Origin: Eutreptiella sp. 'Long Island Sound 2002'
Lineage: Eukaryota > Euglenozoa > Euglenophyceae > Eutreptiales > Eutreptiaceae
NCBI GenBank assembly: GCA_964036045.1
Contig: OZ038379.1
Location: 185,962,495-186,026,494 of the forward strand
Direction of reading: 5' to 3'
Length of the DNA: 64,000 bases
Shown: piece by piece, positions 24,690 to 33,961 of the stretch
How positions within the stretch are numbered: the stretch's first letter is position 1
Layout: each line of letters begins with the position of its first letter
Notes under the pieces: generated by a model
The model's input: only the letters and a program-made list of their open reading frames with translations
The model's database searches: none
What the model was told of the DNA's origin: nothing
Program-made: the position numbers and the translations under genes

Positions 24690-25876
24690 GCCGGAGGTGA
24701 ATGGTGTTGCGCGGTCTGTGACCGCGTTGGTTCTGCATCACGTGCCTTTGTCGCTGAGCTCGGCCGCCGGTCTTGTGTTCTGGTCGGCAATCTCGGTGAA
24801 CTGGTGGATCCGCTGTGCGGCTTCCCTTAATGGCTCGGCGCGGGTCCCTGAAGCTGTCTTTCTACGCAAGTGGCTGGAGGGTTTAGGTTCCTGGTCTGGC
24901 GCGTCCCCGCGTTATTTGCCCGAGTCTGAACTTGTGCTGTTTGAGAGGGCCTTGAGGTCGCGGGTGGAGGGTGCCCCGTTGGTGCACCCCCGAGTCCTGA
25001 ATCCGGGGCTGCCACTCCAGGGGGCACTACCAGTGATCCCCTCTTTCAACCCGGGTACACCGCGACTGAAACCAAACGCAGCTACTCTTCGGGCGCGTTT
25101 TGTGTTGGCCATTGAGCCTTTTTTGCTGGCGGGCTGGGTGGCCGTTTATCTGGATGGCTCTAGCGAGCTGGTCCATGGCGTGCGGATTGGCGGGTTTGGT
25201 GTGTGTTCCGATGCTGGCCTCAGTTTCTCATCCCCCCTGCCTGTACATGATCCGCAGACGAACATCAGGGCGGAGCTGTGGGCTGCTCTGTGGGCACTTC
25301 GGCGTCACCAGCCAGGCGTCAGGGAGGTGTTTTGCACGGACTGCAATTTGGTGTTTTTGGGGGTGACGGGGGGGGGCGGCACGGTGGAAGCTACATGGGT
25401 GGCGCAATGCATCAGGTCCAGTTTCACATGTGGACATTTGGGAGGAGGTCTTGGGGCTCTGCTTACGCTTTGTGGGGGAAGTGTGCTGGCTCAAGGTACC
25501 AGCACACTGTGGGGTGCCCGGAAACGAGGACACCGACACCCTCACCAACGAGGGCCGGCTGCACAGCCCTCTTTATTTGCTTCCTTTGGCGGCGGGTGGG
25601 GTTACGAGGTCCTCGGACGAGGACGAGGGTGTATGCCAGGCACATGATATGGTTGAGGACTATTCCATTTTGGAGCAGGTGGAGGGGTTGGAGTCCGTGG
25701 AGGACTGCCTTAATTACGAGTCGGACTCGGACGGGGGGGGGGGGGGTATGGGGAAGGCGAGGTACCGGGGGAGAGACCCTGCACCCCCCCTCCTCTGTAC
25801 CCGCGGGACTTTTGGTCCCCAGTGTCGGTGTCGTCGGGCGCCACGTCTCTGCCCCGCTTGGCGAGCCAGACCCTGA
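24670..25876 (+). pseudogene. Retrotransposon RNase H domain with frameshift at a G run
   Basis: The frame from 24670 reaches VAVYLDGSSE (first Asp), NIRAELWAALWALR (catalytic Glu) and FCTDCNLVFLG (second Asp). A nine-G run at 25368-25376 then shifts the frame. In the frame continuing from 25379 the domain ends with WLKVPAHCGVPGNEDTDTL, the conserved His and last Asp of type I RNase H. All four acidic residues are thus present, split over two frames. The homopolymer at the break point makes a sequencing or assembly error possible. The frame stays open to TGA at 25874 through an acidic, low-complexity tail. Confidence 0.8.
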
Positions 25877-25973
25877 ATTTCGAATTTGGGTACGACTGAC
25901 CCCGTTCCCCCCTTTATCTTCGGCCTCCAGTCTGGTGTTGGACTGTCTTAGTCTGCAGCTTGTGCTTCACAAC

Positions 25974-26429
25974 ATGGGCAAACGCTCCCGTGGCCCGCCA
26001 CCGGGCACGGAGGAGCGCAAGGCGAAAAGGCAAAGGAGGGAGCTTCGGTAGGTCCGGAAATATTCCTTCGGGGAGGTGGAGGGGATGCGCCAGGCGGGCT
26101 ACCGCACCTGGGTGGTCATCCCACCCGTCCCCGAGAACAAGAGGTTCTCGGTTGTGGCCCAGCTGGTCCGGGAGTTCGTGGACGCCCTGGAGCGCCACAC
26201 CAGCCGTCAAGTGCAGGCCAAGGATGAGGCGGCGGCACACGCCATGCAGCGTGTCTTCTTCGTGCCTGAGCAAGTGGGATCCACCCGCGGGGTACGGGCC
26301 GCGATCACTGTGCAGAAGCCCAACAGAGGGCCCGACCTGGGCATGCGGCTCTGGGTGCAAGGCCGGCCTGAGATGGTGACACTCTTCGCCACGGTTGTGG
26401 AGACCTCCACAGTTGCGGATGCTCCGTGA
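25974..26429 (+). pseudogene. Unknown basic ORF downstream of RNase H, interrupted by TAG
   Basis: The ATG at 25974 opens a frame starting MGKRSRGPPPGTEERKAKRQ, a nuclear-localisation-like basic stretch. It meets TAG at 26049-26051, then continues in the same frame for about 126 codons (VRKYSFGEVEGMRQ to TVADAP) before TGA at 26427. Without the TAG it would be about 151 residues, GC-biased and without low complexity. I recognise no domain. It follows the RNase H by about 100 bp on the same strand, so it could be an accessory ORF of the retrotransposon or the remains of another element. The TAG is one transition away from CAG. Confidence 0.5.
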
Positions 26430-26503
26430 CACATTTTTTGTATTTGCCTGTTCTTGGCTTTCTGTGGTTCTGGTCCGACTCCTGCGTTTTAGGGATCACT
26501 ACG

Positions 26504-26728
26504 ATGTCTGTGACTATGGATCAGCTCGATGCCCGGTACTTCGTCACTAAACCGAACATTGGTGGTCGGTGCCTGGTTTGTGATTGTGAAGTGACGAATA
26601 ACTGGAGAGCCTGGAATCAGCATGTGATGGGGAAAGTTCATAAGAAGCGTAAGTTGCGCTACTTGCAGAAGGCCCAGCAATTGTCACATGGACATGAGGA
26701 CCAATCGTCTGGTTCTACTGGCTGCTGA
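26504..26728 (+). CDS. Small single zinc-finger protein (U1/matrin-like C2H2), 74 aa
   Basis: The ATG at 26504 gives a 74-residue protein ending at TGA 26726. Residues about 23-46 read CLVC-(13)-H-(5)-H, the spacing of the U1-C/matrin type of C2H2 finger usually linked to RNA or to zinc-stabilised RNA-protein contacts. A Lys/Arg-rich helix (KKRKLRYLQKAQQ) follows at once. The ORF sits within the retrotransposon insertion and on its strand, 75 bp after the previous unknown ORF. A TGTTCTTGGCTTT motif precedes it (about 26447) and recurs directly after it (about 26728), so the ORF is bracketed by short direct repeats. It may be a nucleic-acid-binding accessory of the element; function is inferred only from the finger. 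Confidence 0.45.
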   Translation: MSVTMDQLDARYFVTKPNIGGRCLVCDCEVTNNWRAWNQHVMGKVHKKRKLRYLQKAQQLSHGHEDQSSGSTGC

Positions 26729-28191
26729 TTGTTCTTGGCTTTTCCGTGGTGTCTGGCTAGGCCGCTCATGGTCCTCGCGTCCGCCAAGGTGGCGGGCTGG
26801 ACTGGCCGCCACACTTTCTAGTGTGGCCGTGGCGTGTCACATGGCTTGGCGCTTTTCTCTTGTGCACGTGTCTTTGGAGGCTGGCGTCTCCGCGTGGGCG
26901 CTGCGTCACAATCTGAGTTTGCTCGGGGGAGCAGTCACACTTTAGCCGGCAGCAAATGCCTTGGCTCTGGGGGATTTCGGCCCCCTTGTTTCCTGGCGTT
27001 TCCATGGGTCTGGTGGGCCGCCCAGCGTTTTCGCAGCTTCCAAGAAAGTGGCCTGCGCTGGCTCACGTGCTTCCTGGGTGTTGCGATGTGGCAGATGGCT
27101 TGGATTTTGAGTACCCCCTTTTGGGGAGTTCTCATGGCGATTTGGTATGGCCTCTGGCCCGTCTTCGTGCCGAACGGAAGGTCTACCTCGCTGTAGTGAT
27201 GGCTGTTTGCTCTCTTCGGTGGCACTCACCGATTTTCTATTTTTTCTCCAACCATGGGCACGTTGGCCCTCCGTCTGGAGTGGGAAGCCCTGGCGTCACT
27301 CCCGCGATATGGGTTAGATGTGTTTCGTGTTGGGGACTTTACGTTTTCTGGGGGTTACAGGGAGTGCTTGGCCGCCAACGGGATGGAGTGTAGGTACCAA
27401 GATGGTGGCCTGGACTGGATTCCGTGCTTGGGTGGCCGCGACCTTGCAGATGGCCCGACACTTTGCTTTCGTTTTCACGGGTCAATGGTGTCCGCCTTTT
27501 GTCCGGACATTGCGTCAGGGTTTCAGTTTTCGGGGGGGCTATCCCCCCTTTGGCCGGCAGCAAATGCCTTGGCCCTGGGGAGCTTCGGCGCCCCGCAGGT
27601 GTGGATTGGCTTTGGCTGATAGTGCTTCTGAGGTATCCAGAGTGTTTTGGGTACTACGTACCCCCCCAATATCCGCTCAATTCAGTGCGTGCTGCGGAAG
27701 CGGAGCGGTCCCCCCCCCCCTTTCCCCTCGGCCGCCGGCGGGGACTGCAACTCCCTCCCTGCCTGTAAATAGATGACTCTGAACGTTCTTTATGTCAGTA
27801 TGGACCTGAGCTGATACGGGGGCCGAATGAGTGCCAGCGTGACCTTTGTGTGATCGCACCGTGTGGGCAGTAACCAGGGGTAGGTGGTGCATGCAGCATG
27901 GTGGTGTGTGTTTTGCGGCCGCGTGCGTATTGATGGAGCGCCTTTCGGCGCGTCGCTGGGTTGGGGTCTGAGCTCGGGGGAGTACTCGGCACAGAGGAGC
28001 CTCGTTGGGTTGGTTTCTGGTGGCAGGTGGAGAGTGGCAGCGCTTCCCTCTTGGACGTGGACGCTGGCTGTTGTACACATATGCAAGGCGAGTGTATGAT
28101 ATGCAAGACGGCGTGAACATGGAAGGATGCAATGGCTGCGATGGCTGTGGGCGGGGTCATCCAGCGGCTCAGTTTCCGACCCTTGTGAGCT
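26729..28191 (+). other. Non-coding tail of the retrotransposon insertion
   Basis: No domain is recognisable here. The motif CCGGCAGCAAATGCCTTGG occurs twice (about 26945 and 27550), each time followed by a CTGGGG-rich segment, indicating an internal duplication. An ATG at 27254 opens 121 codons in a good context (ACCATGG), but the product (MGTLALRLEWEALASLPRYG at its start) has no match that I can name, and I treat it as unproven. Several GC runs lie near 27710. The segment ends at the satellite junction near 28191 without a poly(A) tail. Confidence 0.5.
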
Positions 28192-31065
28192 CTAAAATGG
28201 CCATAACTCGATTTAGGGGCTCCAAAACGCGCGGCACTTTTGACCATCGGATGCGGAATTTCTTGCTCTTCGTTTTTGTCTCTCGCAACATTTGCTGAAA
28301 ATGCACGTAGCCCCGAGAAATTGCTATTTATTGCCAATTTGGGTGTTTTTCGGCTTGAAACGGCCCTGGCCAGGCGGGTGACTAAAATGGCCATAACTCG
28401 ATTTAGGGGCTCCAAAACGCGCGGCACTTTTGACCATCGGATGCGGAATTTCTTGCTATTCGTTTTTGTCTCTCGCAACATTTCCTGAAAATGCACGTAG
28501 CCCCGGGAAATTGCGGTTTATTGCCATTTCGGGTGTTTTTCGGCTTGAAACGGCCGTGGCCAGCCGGGTGACTGAAATGGCCATAACTTGATTTAGGGGC
28601 TCCTAAACGCGCGGCACTTTTGACCATCTGATGCGGAATTTCTTGCTATTCGTTTTTGCCTCTCGCAACATTTGCTGAAAATGCACGTAGCGCCGGGAAA
28701 TTGCGATTTATTGCCATTTTGGGTGTTTTTCGGCTTGAAACGGCCCTGGCCAGGCGGATGATCAAAATGGCCATAACTCGATTTTAGGGGCTCCAAAACG
28801 CGCGGCACTTTTGACCATCGGATGCGGAATTTCTTGCTATTCGTTTTTGTCTCTCGCAACATTTGCTGAAAATGCACGTAGCCCCGGGAAATTGCGATTT
28901 ATTGCCATTTCGGGTGTTTTTCGGCTTGAAACGGCCCTGACCAGGCGGGTGACTAAAATGGCCATATCTCGATTTTAGGGGCTCCAAAACGCGCGGCACT
29001 TTTGACCATCGGATGCGGAATTTCTTGCTATTCGTTTTTGTCCCTCGCAACATTTGCTGAAAATGCACGTAGCCCCGGGAAATTGCGATTTATTGCCATT
29101 TTGGGTGTTTTTTGGCTTGGAAACTTGCCCCAGCCGTGGCCAGGTGGGTGACTAAAATGGCCATAACTCGATTTAGGGGCTCCAAAACGCGCGGCACTTT
29201 TGACCATTGGATGCGGAATTTCTTGCTATTCGTTTTTGTCTCTCGCAACATTTGCTGAAGATGCACATAGCCCCGGGAAATTGCGATTTATTGCCAGTTT
29301 GGGTGTTTTTCGGCTTGAAACGGCCCTGGCCAGGCGGGTGACTAAAATGGCCATAACTCGATTTTAGGGGCTCCAAAACGCGCGGCACTTTTGACCATCA
29401 GATGCGGAATTTCTTGCTCTTCGTTTTTGTCTCTCGCAACATTTGCTGAAAATGCACGTAGCCCCGGGAAATTGCGATTTATTGCCATTTTGGGTGTTTT
29501 TCGGCTTGAAACGGCCGTGGCCAGCCGGGTGACTAAAATGGCCATAACTTGATTTAGGGGCTCCAAAACGCGCGGCACTTTTGACCATCTGATGCGGAAT
29601 TTCTTGCCATTCGTTTTTGTCTCTCGCAACATTTGCTGAAAATGCACGTAGCCCCGGGAAATTGCGATTTATTGCCATTTTGGGTGTTTTTTGGCTTGGA
29701 AACTTGCCCCAGCCGTGGCCGGGCGGGTGACTAAAATGGCCATAACTCGATTTAGGGGCTCCAAAACGCGCGGCACTTTTGACCATTGGATGCGGAATTT
29801 CTTGCCATTCGTTTTTGTCTCTCGCAACATTTGCTGAAAATGCACCTAGCCCCGGGAAATTGCGATTTATTGCCATTTCGGGTGTTTTTCGGCTTGAAAC
29901 GGCCCTGACCAGGCGGGTGACTAAAATGGCCATAACTCGATTTTAGGGGCTCCAAAACGCGCGGCACTTTTGATCATCGGATGCGGAATTTCTTGCTATT
30001 CGTTTTTGTCTCTCGCAACATTTGCTGAAAATGCACGTAGCCCCGGGAAATTGCGATTTATTGCCATTTTGGGTGTTTTTTGGCTTGGAAACTTGCCCCA
30101 GCCGTGGCCAGGTGGGTGACTAAAATGGCCATAACTCGATTTAGGGGCTCCAAAACGCGCGGCACTTTTGACCATCGGATGCGGAATTTCTTGCTATTCG
30201 TTTTTGTCTCTCGCAACATTTGCTGAAAATGCACATAGCCCCGGGAAATTGCGATTTATTGCCATTTTGGGTGTTTTTCGGCTTGAAACGGCCGTGGCCA
30301 GCCGGGTGACTAAAATGGCCATAACTTGATTTAGGGGCTCCAAAACGCGCGGCACTTTTGACCATCTGATGCGGAATTTCTTGCCATTCGTTTTTGTGTC
30401 TCGCAACATTTGCTGAAAATGCACGTAGCCCCGGGAAATTGCGATTTATTGCCATTTTGGGTGTTTTTTGGCTTGGAAACTTGCCCCAGCCGTGGCCGGG
30501 CGGGTGACTAAAATGGCCATAACTCGATTTAGGGGCTCCAAAACGCGCGGCACTTTTGACCATTGGATGCGGAATTTCTTGCCATTCGTTTTTGTCTCTC
30601 GCAACATTTGCTGAAAATGCACCTAGCCCCGGGAAATTGCAATTTATTGCCATTTTGGGTGTTTTTCGGCTTGAAACGGCCCTGGCCAGGCGGGTGACTA
30701 AAATGACCATAACTCGATTTTAGGGGCTCCAAAACGCGCGGCACTTTTGACCATCGGATGCGGAATTTCTTGCTATTCGTTTTTGTCTCTCGCAACATTT
30801 GCTGAAAATGCACGTAGCCCCGGGAAATTGCGATTTATTGCCATTTTGGGTGTTTTTTGGCTTGAAAACTTGCCCCCGCCGTGGCCGGGCGGGTGACTAA
30901 AATGGCCATAACTCGATTTAGGGGCTCCAAAACGCACGGCACTTTTGACTTTCTTGCTATTCGTTTTTGTCCTTCGCAACATTTGCTGAAAATGCACGTA
31001 GCCCCGGGAAATCGCGATTTATTGCCCAGTTTGGGTGTTTTTCAGCTTGAAACGGCCGTGGCCAG
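28192..31065 (+). repeat. Satellite array, right-hand block
   Basis: About 15 monomers of the same 190-bp satellite continue in the same orientation as the left array. Monomers of the long form here carry TTTTTTGGCTTGGAAACTTG, a subtype distinct from the left array, and blocks near 29.36-29.93 kb and 30.14-30.71 kb are near copies 777 bp apart (a four-monomer unit). The last monomers are shortened (deletion near 30948) and the array stops at CGTGGCCAGC. Confidence 0.95.
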
Positions 31066-31069
31066 CTTA

Positions 31070-31141
31070 TGGCTCCAGCGGGACTCGAACCAAGCACCTG
31101 CAGTTCAGGCATCACATGCCTGACAGCTGAACTACACGACC
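31070..31141 (-). pseudogene. tRNA-like sequence or tRNA-derived SINE head
   Basis: On the minus strand this 72-nt stretch has a perfect Pol III B box, GGTTCGAGTCC (complement of 31081-31091), and an A-box-like TAGTTCAGCTG (complement of 31124-31134). A stem CAGGC/GCCTG encloses ATGTGAT, so the anticodon position reads GTG (His). The ends GG and CCA look like an acceptor end. However, the D arm lacks its 3' strand, the T stem mispairs on two positions and the acceptor has two mismatches. I therefore read it as a decayed tRNA or a SINE promoter head rather than a working tRNA. It begins four bases from the satellite edge. Confidence 0.5.
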
Positions 31142-33637
31142 TTGTTTGGTGGTGCGGGGGGACGGGTATTACGGAGTGGCCTTTGATACGGGGCCGATCG
31201 CGACTGAGAAGCAGTTTCCCTGCTGGACGCTAGTGGCATGTCTAATCAGGAGGGTGTCCATAACTGAATAGGCCATTGGCAGGAGTGCAATGGCCTCGAT
31301 GTACCCCAAAGCAATCCACTGGCGCCCTCCTGTCACAGTTGTCGCGACGAACGGTGGTGCATGCCGCGTGTGCCACGCGCGCAGCCCCGGGTGCGAGAGG
31401 GGGGATTGCCTCAAGGCAAGCGGCAGGGTTTTTCTTAGTGTGTGTGGGGGGGGGGGGGGTTCAGAAATTATGTCTGGATGGGTGTCCAACCAGCCCCTTC
31501 CCCCCCCCCTGGGATGGGACATATTTTGGGGTTGGTGGGTTGCGCTAAAGGCGCCAGAAGAAGAAAATTGCCCTTTTCTGCTTTTGAGTGAGTGGGTCGC
31601 AGGCTGGGTTGGTGGGTGGGTGGGGGTGGGGGGGTGGGTCCAACAACCCCCCCCCCCCCCCATTTGAGGCCGTGGGGGTAGAACATTTCTAGTTCCCTGG
31701 GTTCTGTGGTGGGTGGGTCTCTCAAATCACTCCCTCGCCCCCCCCCCCAATCAGATACCGAGGCCTTGTGCCAACCCCCCCCCCCAACTGTGGTTGAGAA
31801 AAGCCTGGCAAGCCGGCCGCCATTGTCGCAGGCCTGTAGACGCTGTATAGTGGCCATTCGACTGCCTGGGCTCGCAATTGCAAGGGCTGCACTCACTTTA
31901 ATTGCTTTGGCTCATCATTTCAAGGCTCGGGCTCACCATCGAATTGCCTTAGCTGACCATATGAAGGCATGGGCTCACCATTTAAGGGCATGTCTACAGC
32001 ATGAGGCAAAACAGAGCACGAACTTTGGTCTGTTCTGGTTCTTCCGCAAGCCATCCGGGCTCTTTGGGGGCATCTGCGGCCTGTAATGTATCCCCCCCTG
32101 TCCAGCCCCCCCCCCCCCCCCTCGTCCGTCCCCCCCAACCCGGGGGGGAACCGTCGTCCCTGGGGGGCGGGGCTGGACAAGGGGGTTCAAGGGTACCATA
32201 GGCCACGCTTTGGGCAAGTGCATCCCCTGGGAGTGCCACTGCACAGGCTGCTGCTGCTGCTGCTGCTGGACCCTCTGGCTGTGCTGCTCTTCCCATCACT
32301 GCTCTGCCCCGTGTTGCGGTGCTCTGTGACCGTCTGCTTCATCACACATGCGCGATCTTGGGTCCTGCTGCAACTGTGTGGTGTTGACTCGTTTACCGCT
32401 GTGGGCCGTGTGCAGCAGCTGCAGCAGCAAGAGCAGCAGCTCCAAGACCGCGCAAAGCAGCAAAATAGTGGGGAGTGCACAGCACAGCACAGCAAGTGTC
32501 GAAATCAAGGAAAAGCAAAACATACCCCAGAGGGCAAAAACCCCACAAGAAAACAGCAAAACCCACAAAACCCACACCAATAAAAAGGGCAAGGGAAAGG
32601 ACAAGGGAACCCCCGGGCCCACCCTTTTCAGTTTTCCCTTAGGCGGGCCGGAGCCCTGTCAGCAGTCAACAGCACGACAAGAACAAGGGGGGGGGGAATA
32701 CATTCGGTGTATACAGCAGCATCAATGGGTGATATTAATGATTTTCATGTTCGAATGGAGGTCTCTTTTTGGGGCAGGGGTGCCTTATCTGAATAAGGGC
32801 CTTGGCTTCAATTTGACTTGCAAACAGCATGCCCCCCAAAATTATCAGGGCAGGGGGGGGGGGTCAAGGTGGGTGGGTTGGGTCTAATCTCCGGTGGTTC
32901 TAAAATTACCCACCTCCTTGTACACACAAGGCCTGCTATGGAATGACGCCACTTGCCCCCCCCCCCCCCTCTGGCGCAAACCCTTGCGGAAACTTAGTCA
33001 CAAAGATGGAGATGCAAAGCATGCATGGCATGTGCATACCCCCCCCTCCCCCTTGCGCAAGCACGGCCTTGTCTAAGCACGGGGATGGGCGTTGAACCGC
33101 TGTTTTGAGGAATTTTTGGGACCACTTTTTTTGTGGTCCCAGATGTAACATGGGGTTTGAAAACAGTTTACTACACATTGCCACCCGATGATGTTTGTTT
33201 TGATGTGATTCTTAGCCATTCCTGCTATTTCCCTTCCACAGCCTATCGCCATCTGCATCCGAGGGCTCTCCTGGATGTGGGCGATCATGTGTGTTTGCCA
33301 TCATGTGTGCCACACGCAGGCACGGTCTTGTCTAAGCACGGGGGTGGGCGTTGAACCGCTGTTTTGCCTGGTTTTTTGGGACCGTGGCCGTCCTTGCGCA
33401 AGGGGGGGGGGGGGGGCGGGGTATGTATGCATTGCCTGAATGGCACCAAGCAAGTTGGGCCGGCACGTTTGGGTTTCAGAAATGTAGTCATGATGATGCG
33501 ACAGGTCCGTTGGTTACGGAGTGTTGTGGTAACCCCCCGGCGCATTTGGGCTAGCGGGCCCCACCCAGGGGCCCTCCGCCTCATGCTCCGGGTGTATGGC
33601 CGCACACAATGCCCCTCACCCCCCCCCACGTCCGTAG
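31142..33637. other. Region upstream of the GH2 gene, low-complexity and repeat-rich
   Basis: No convincing gene is seen. The region has many G or C runs of 8-14 bases (31447, 31648, 32110, 33403), a CTG run at about 32250 with a complementary CAG-rich stretch near 32410, and GCTCACCAT-type short repeats at 31880-31995. It also contains the phrase GATACCGAGGCCTTGTGCC (31753), shared with repeats in GH2 introns 1 and 3. Two related segments with CTTGTCTAAGCACGGGG and GGGCGTTGAACCGCTGTTTT lie at about 33060-33125 and 33318-33385. The GH2 promoter should lie near the right end, but I see no TATA box or other clear core element. Confidence 0.5.
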
Positions 33638-33961
33638 ATGCTTCTCCTCCTGGTGCTCGCCTGGGCTCTCCCGCCAGTGTTCAGTGACCCCCGGGGCACA
33701 CTCCTCAACGCTGGCTGGTCTTTCTCCCGCGGTGACAAGCCCGGAGCTGCGCAGCCGCACTACGCCCCTGGCTCTGACTGGGTCTCCGTTGACCTCCCGC
33801 ATGACTGGTCCATCGAGGACCTGCCACCCCGCGACAGTGACCATGGCGCCGCTCGGGTGTTGACACTCCGCAATGGTACATGGCTGTTTCGCCCCGGCGA
33901 TGACGTCACTTGGGCACAGCAGGCGCTAACTGGGGGTGCCAGCGATTGGACCCCGGTGGAG
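33638..33961 (+). CDS. GH2 exon 1 (residues 1-108)
   Basis: The exon carries the signal peptide, the GH2 hallmark [14 protein letters not shown] (residues 51-64) and the start of the inserted domain ([14 protein letters not shown]). It ends in ASDWTPVE followed by the donor GTGTGG. The frame stays open 18 codons into the intron, but joining at 33961 restores the typical VEVPSDW motif with exon 2. Confidence 0.85.

Larger units (their letters stand above)
21748..28191 (+). mobile_element. 5'-truncated non-LTR (LINE-type) retrotransposon inserted in the satellite
   Basis: This 6.4-kb segment interrupts the satellite, which stops at about 21747 and resumes at about 28192 in the same orientation with roughly 14 bases of the monomer missing. 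In order it encodes the end of an APE-type endonuclease, a reverse transcriptase, a CCHC zinc knuckle and RNase H, then two small ORFs and a 1.5-kb tail. That domain order is known for RNase-H-bearing LINE clades. The 5' end is lost within the endonuclease, as expected of incomplete target-primed reverse transcription. I see no poly(A) tail and no clear target-site duplication, so the exact ends, and whether the last 2.3 kb belongs to the same element, are inferred. Confidence 0.8.

Noticed and set aside
31070-31141. Functional tRNA-His gene
   Set aside because: The anticodon stem and B box fit, but the D arm is incomplete and the acceptor and T stems mispair, so I kept only a tRNA-like call.
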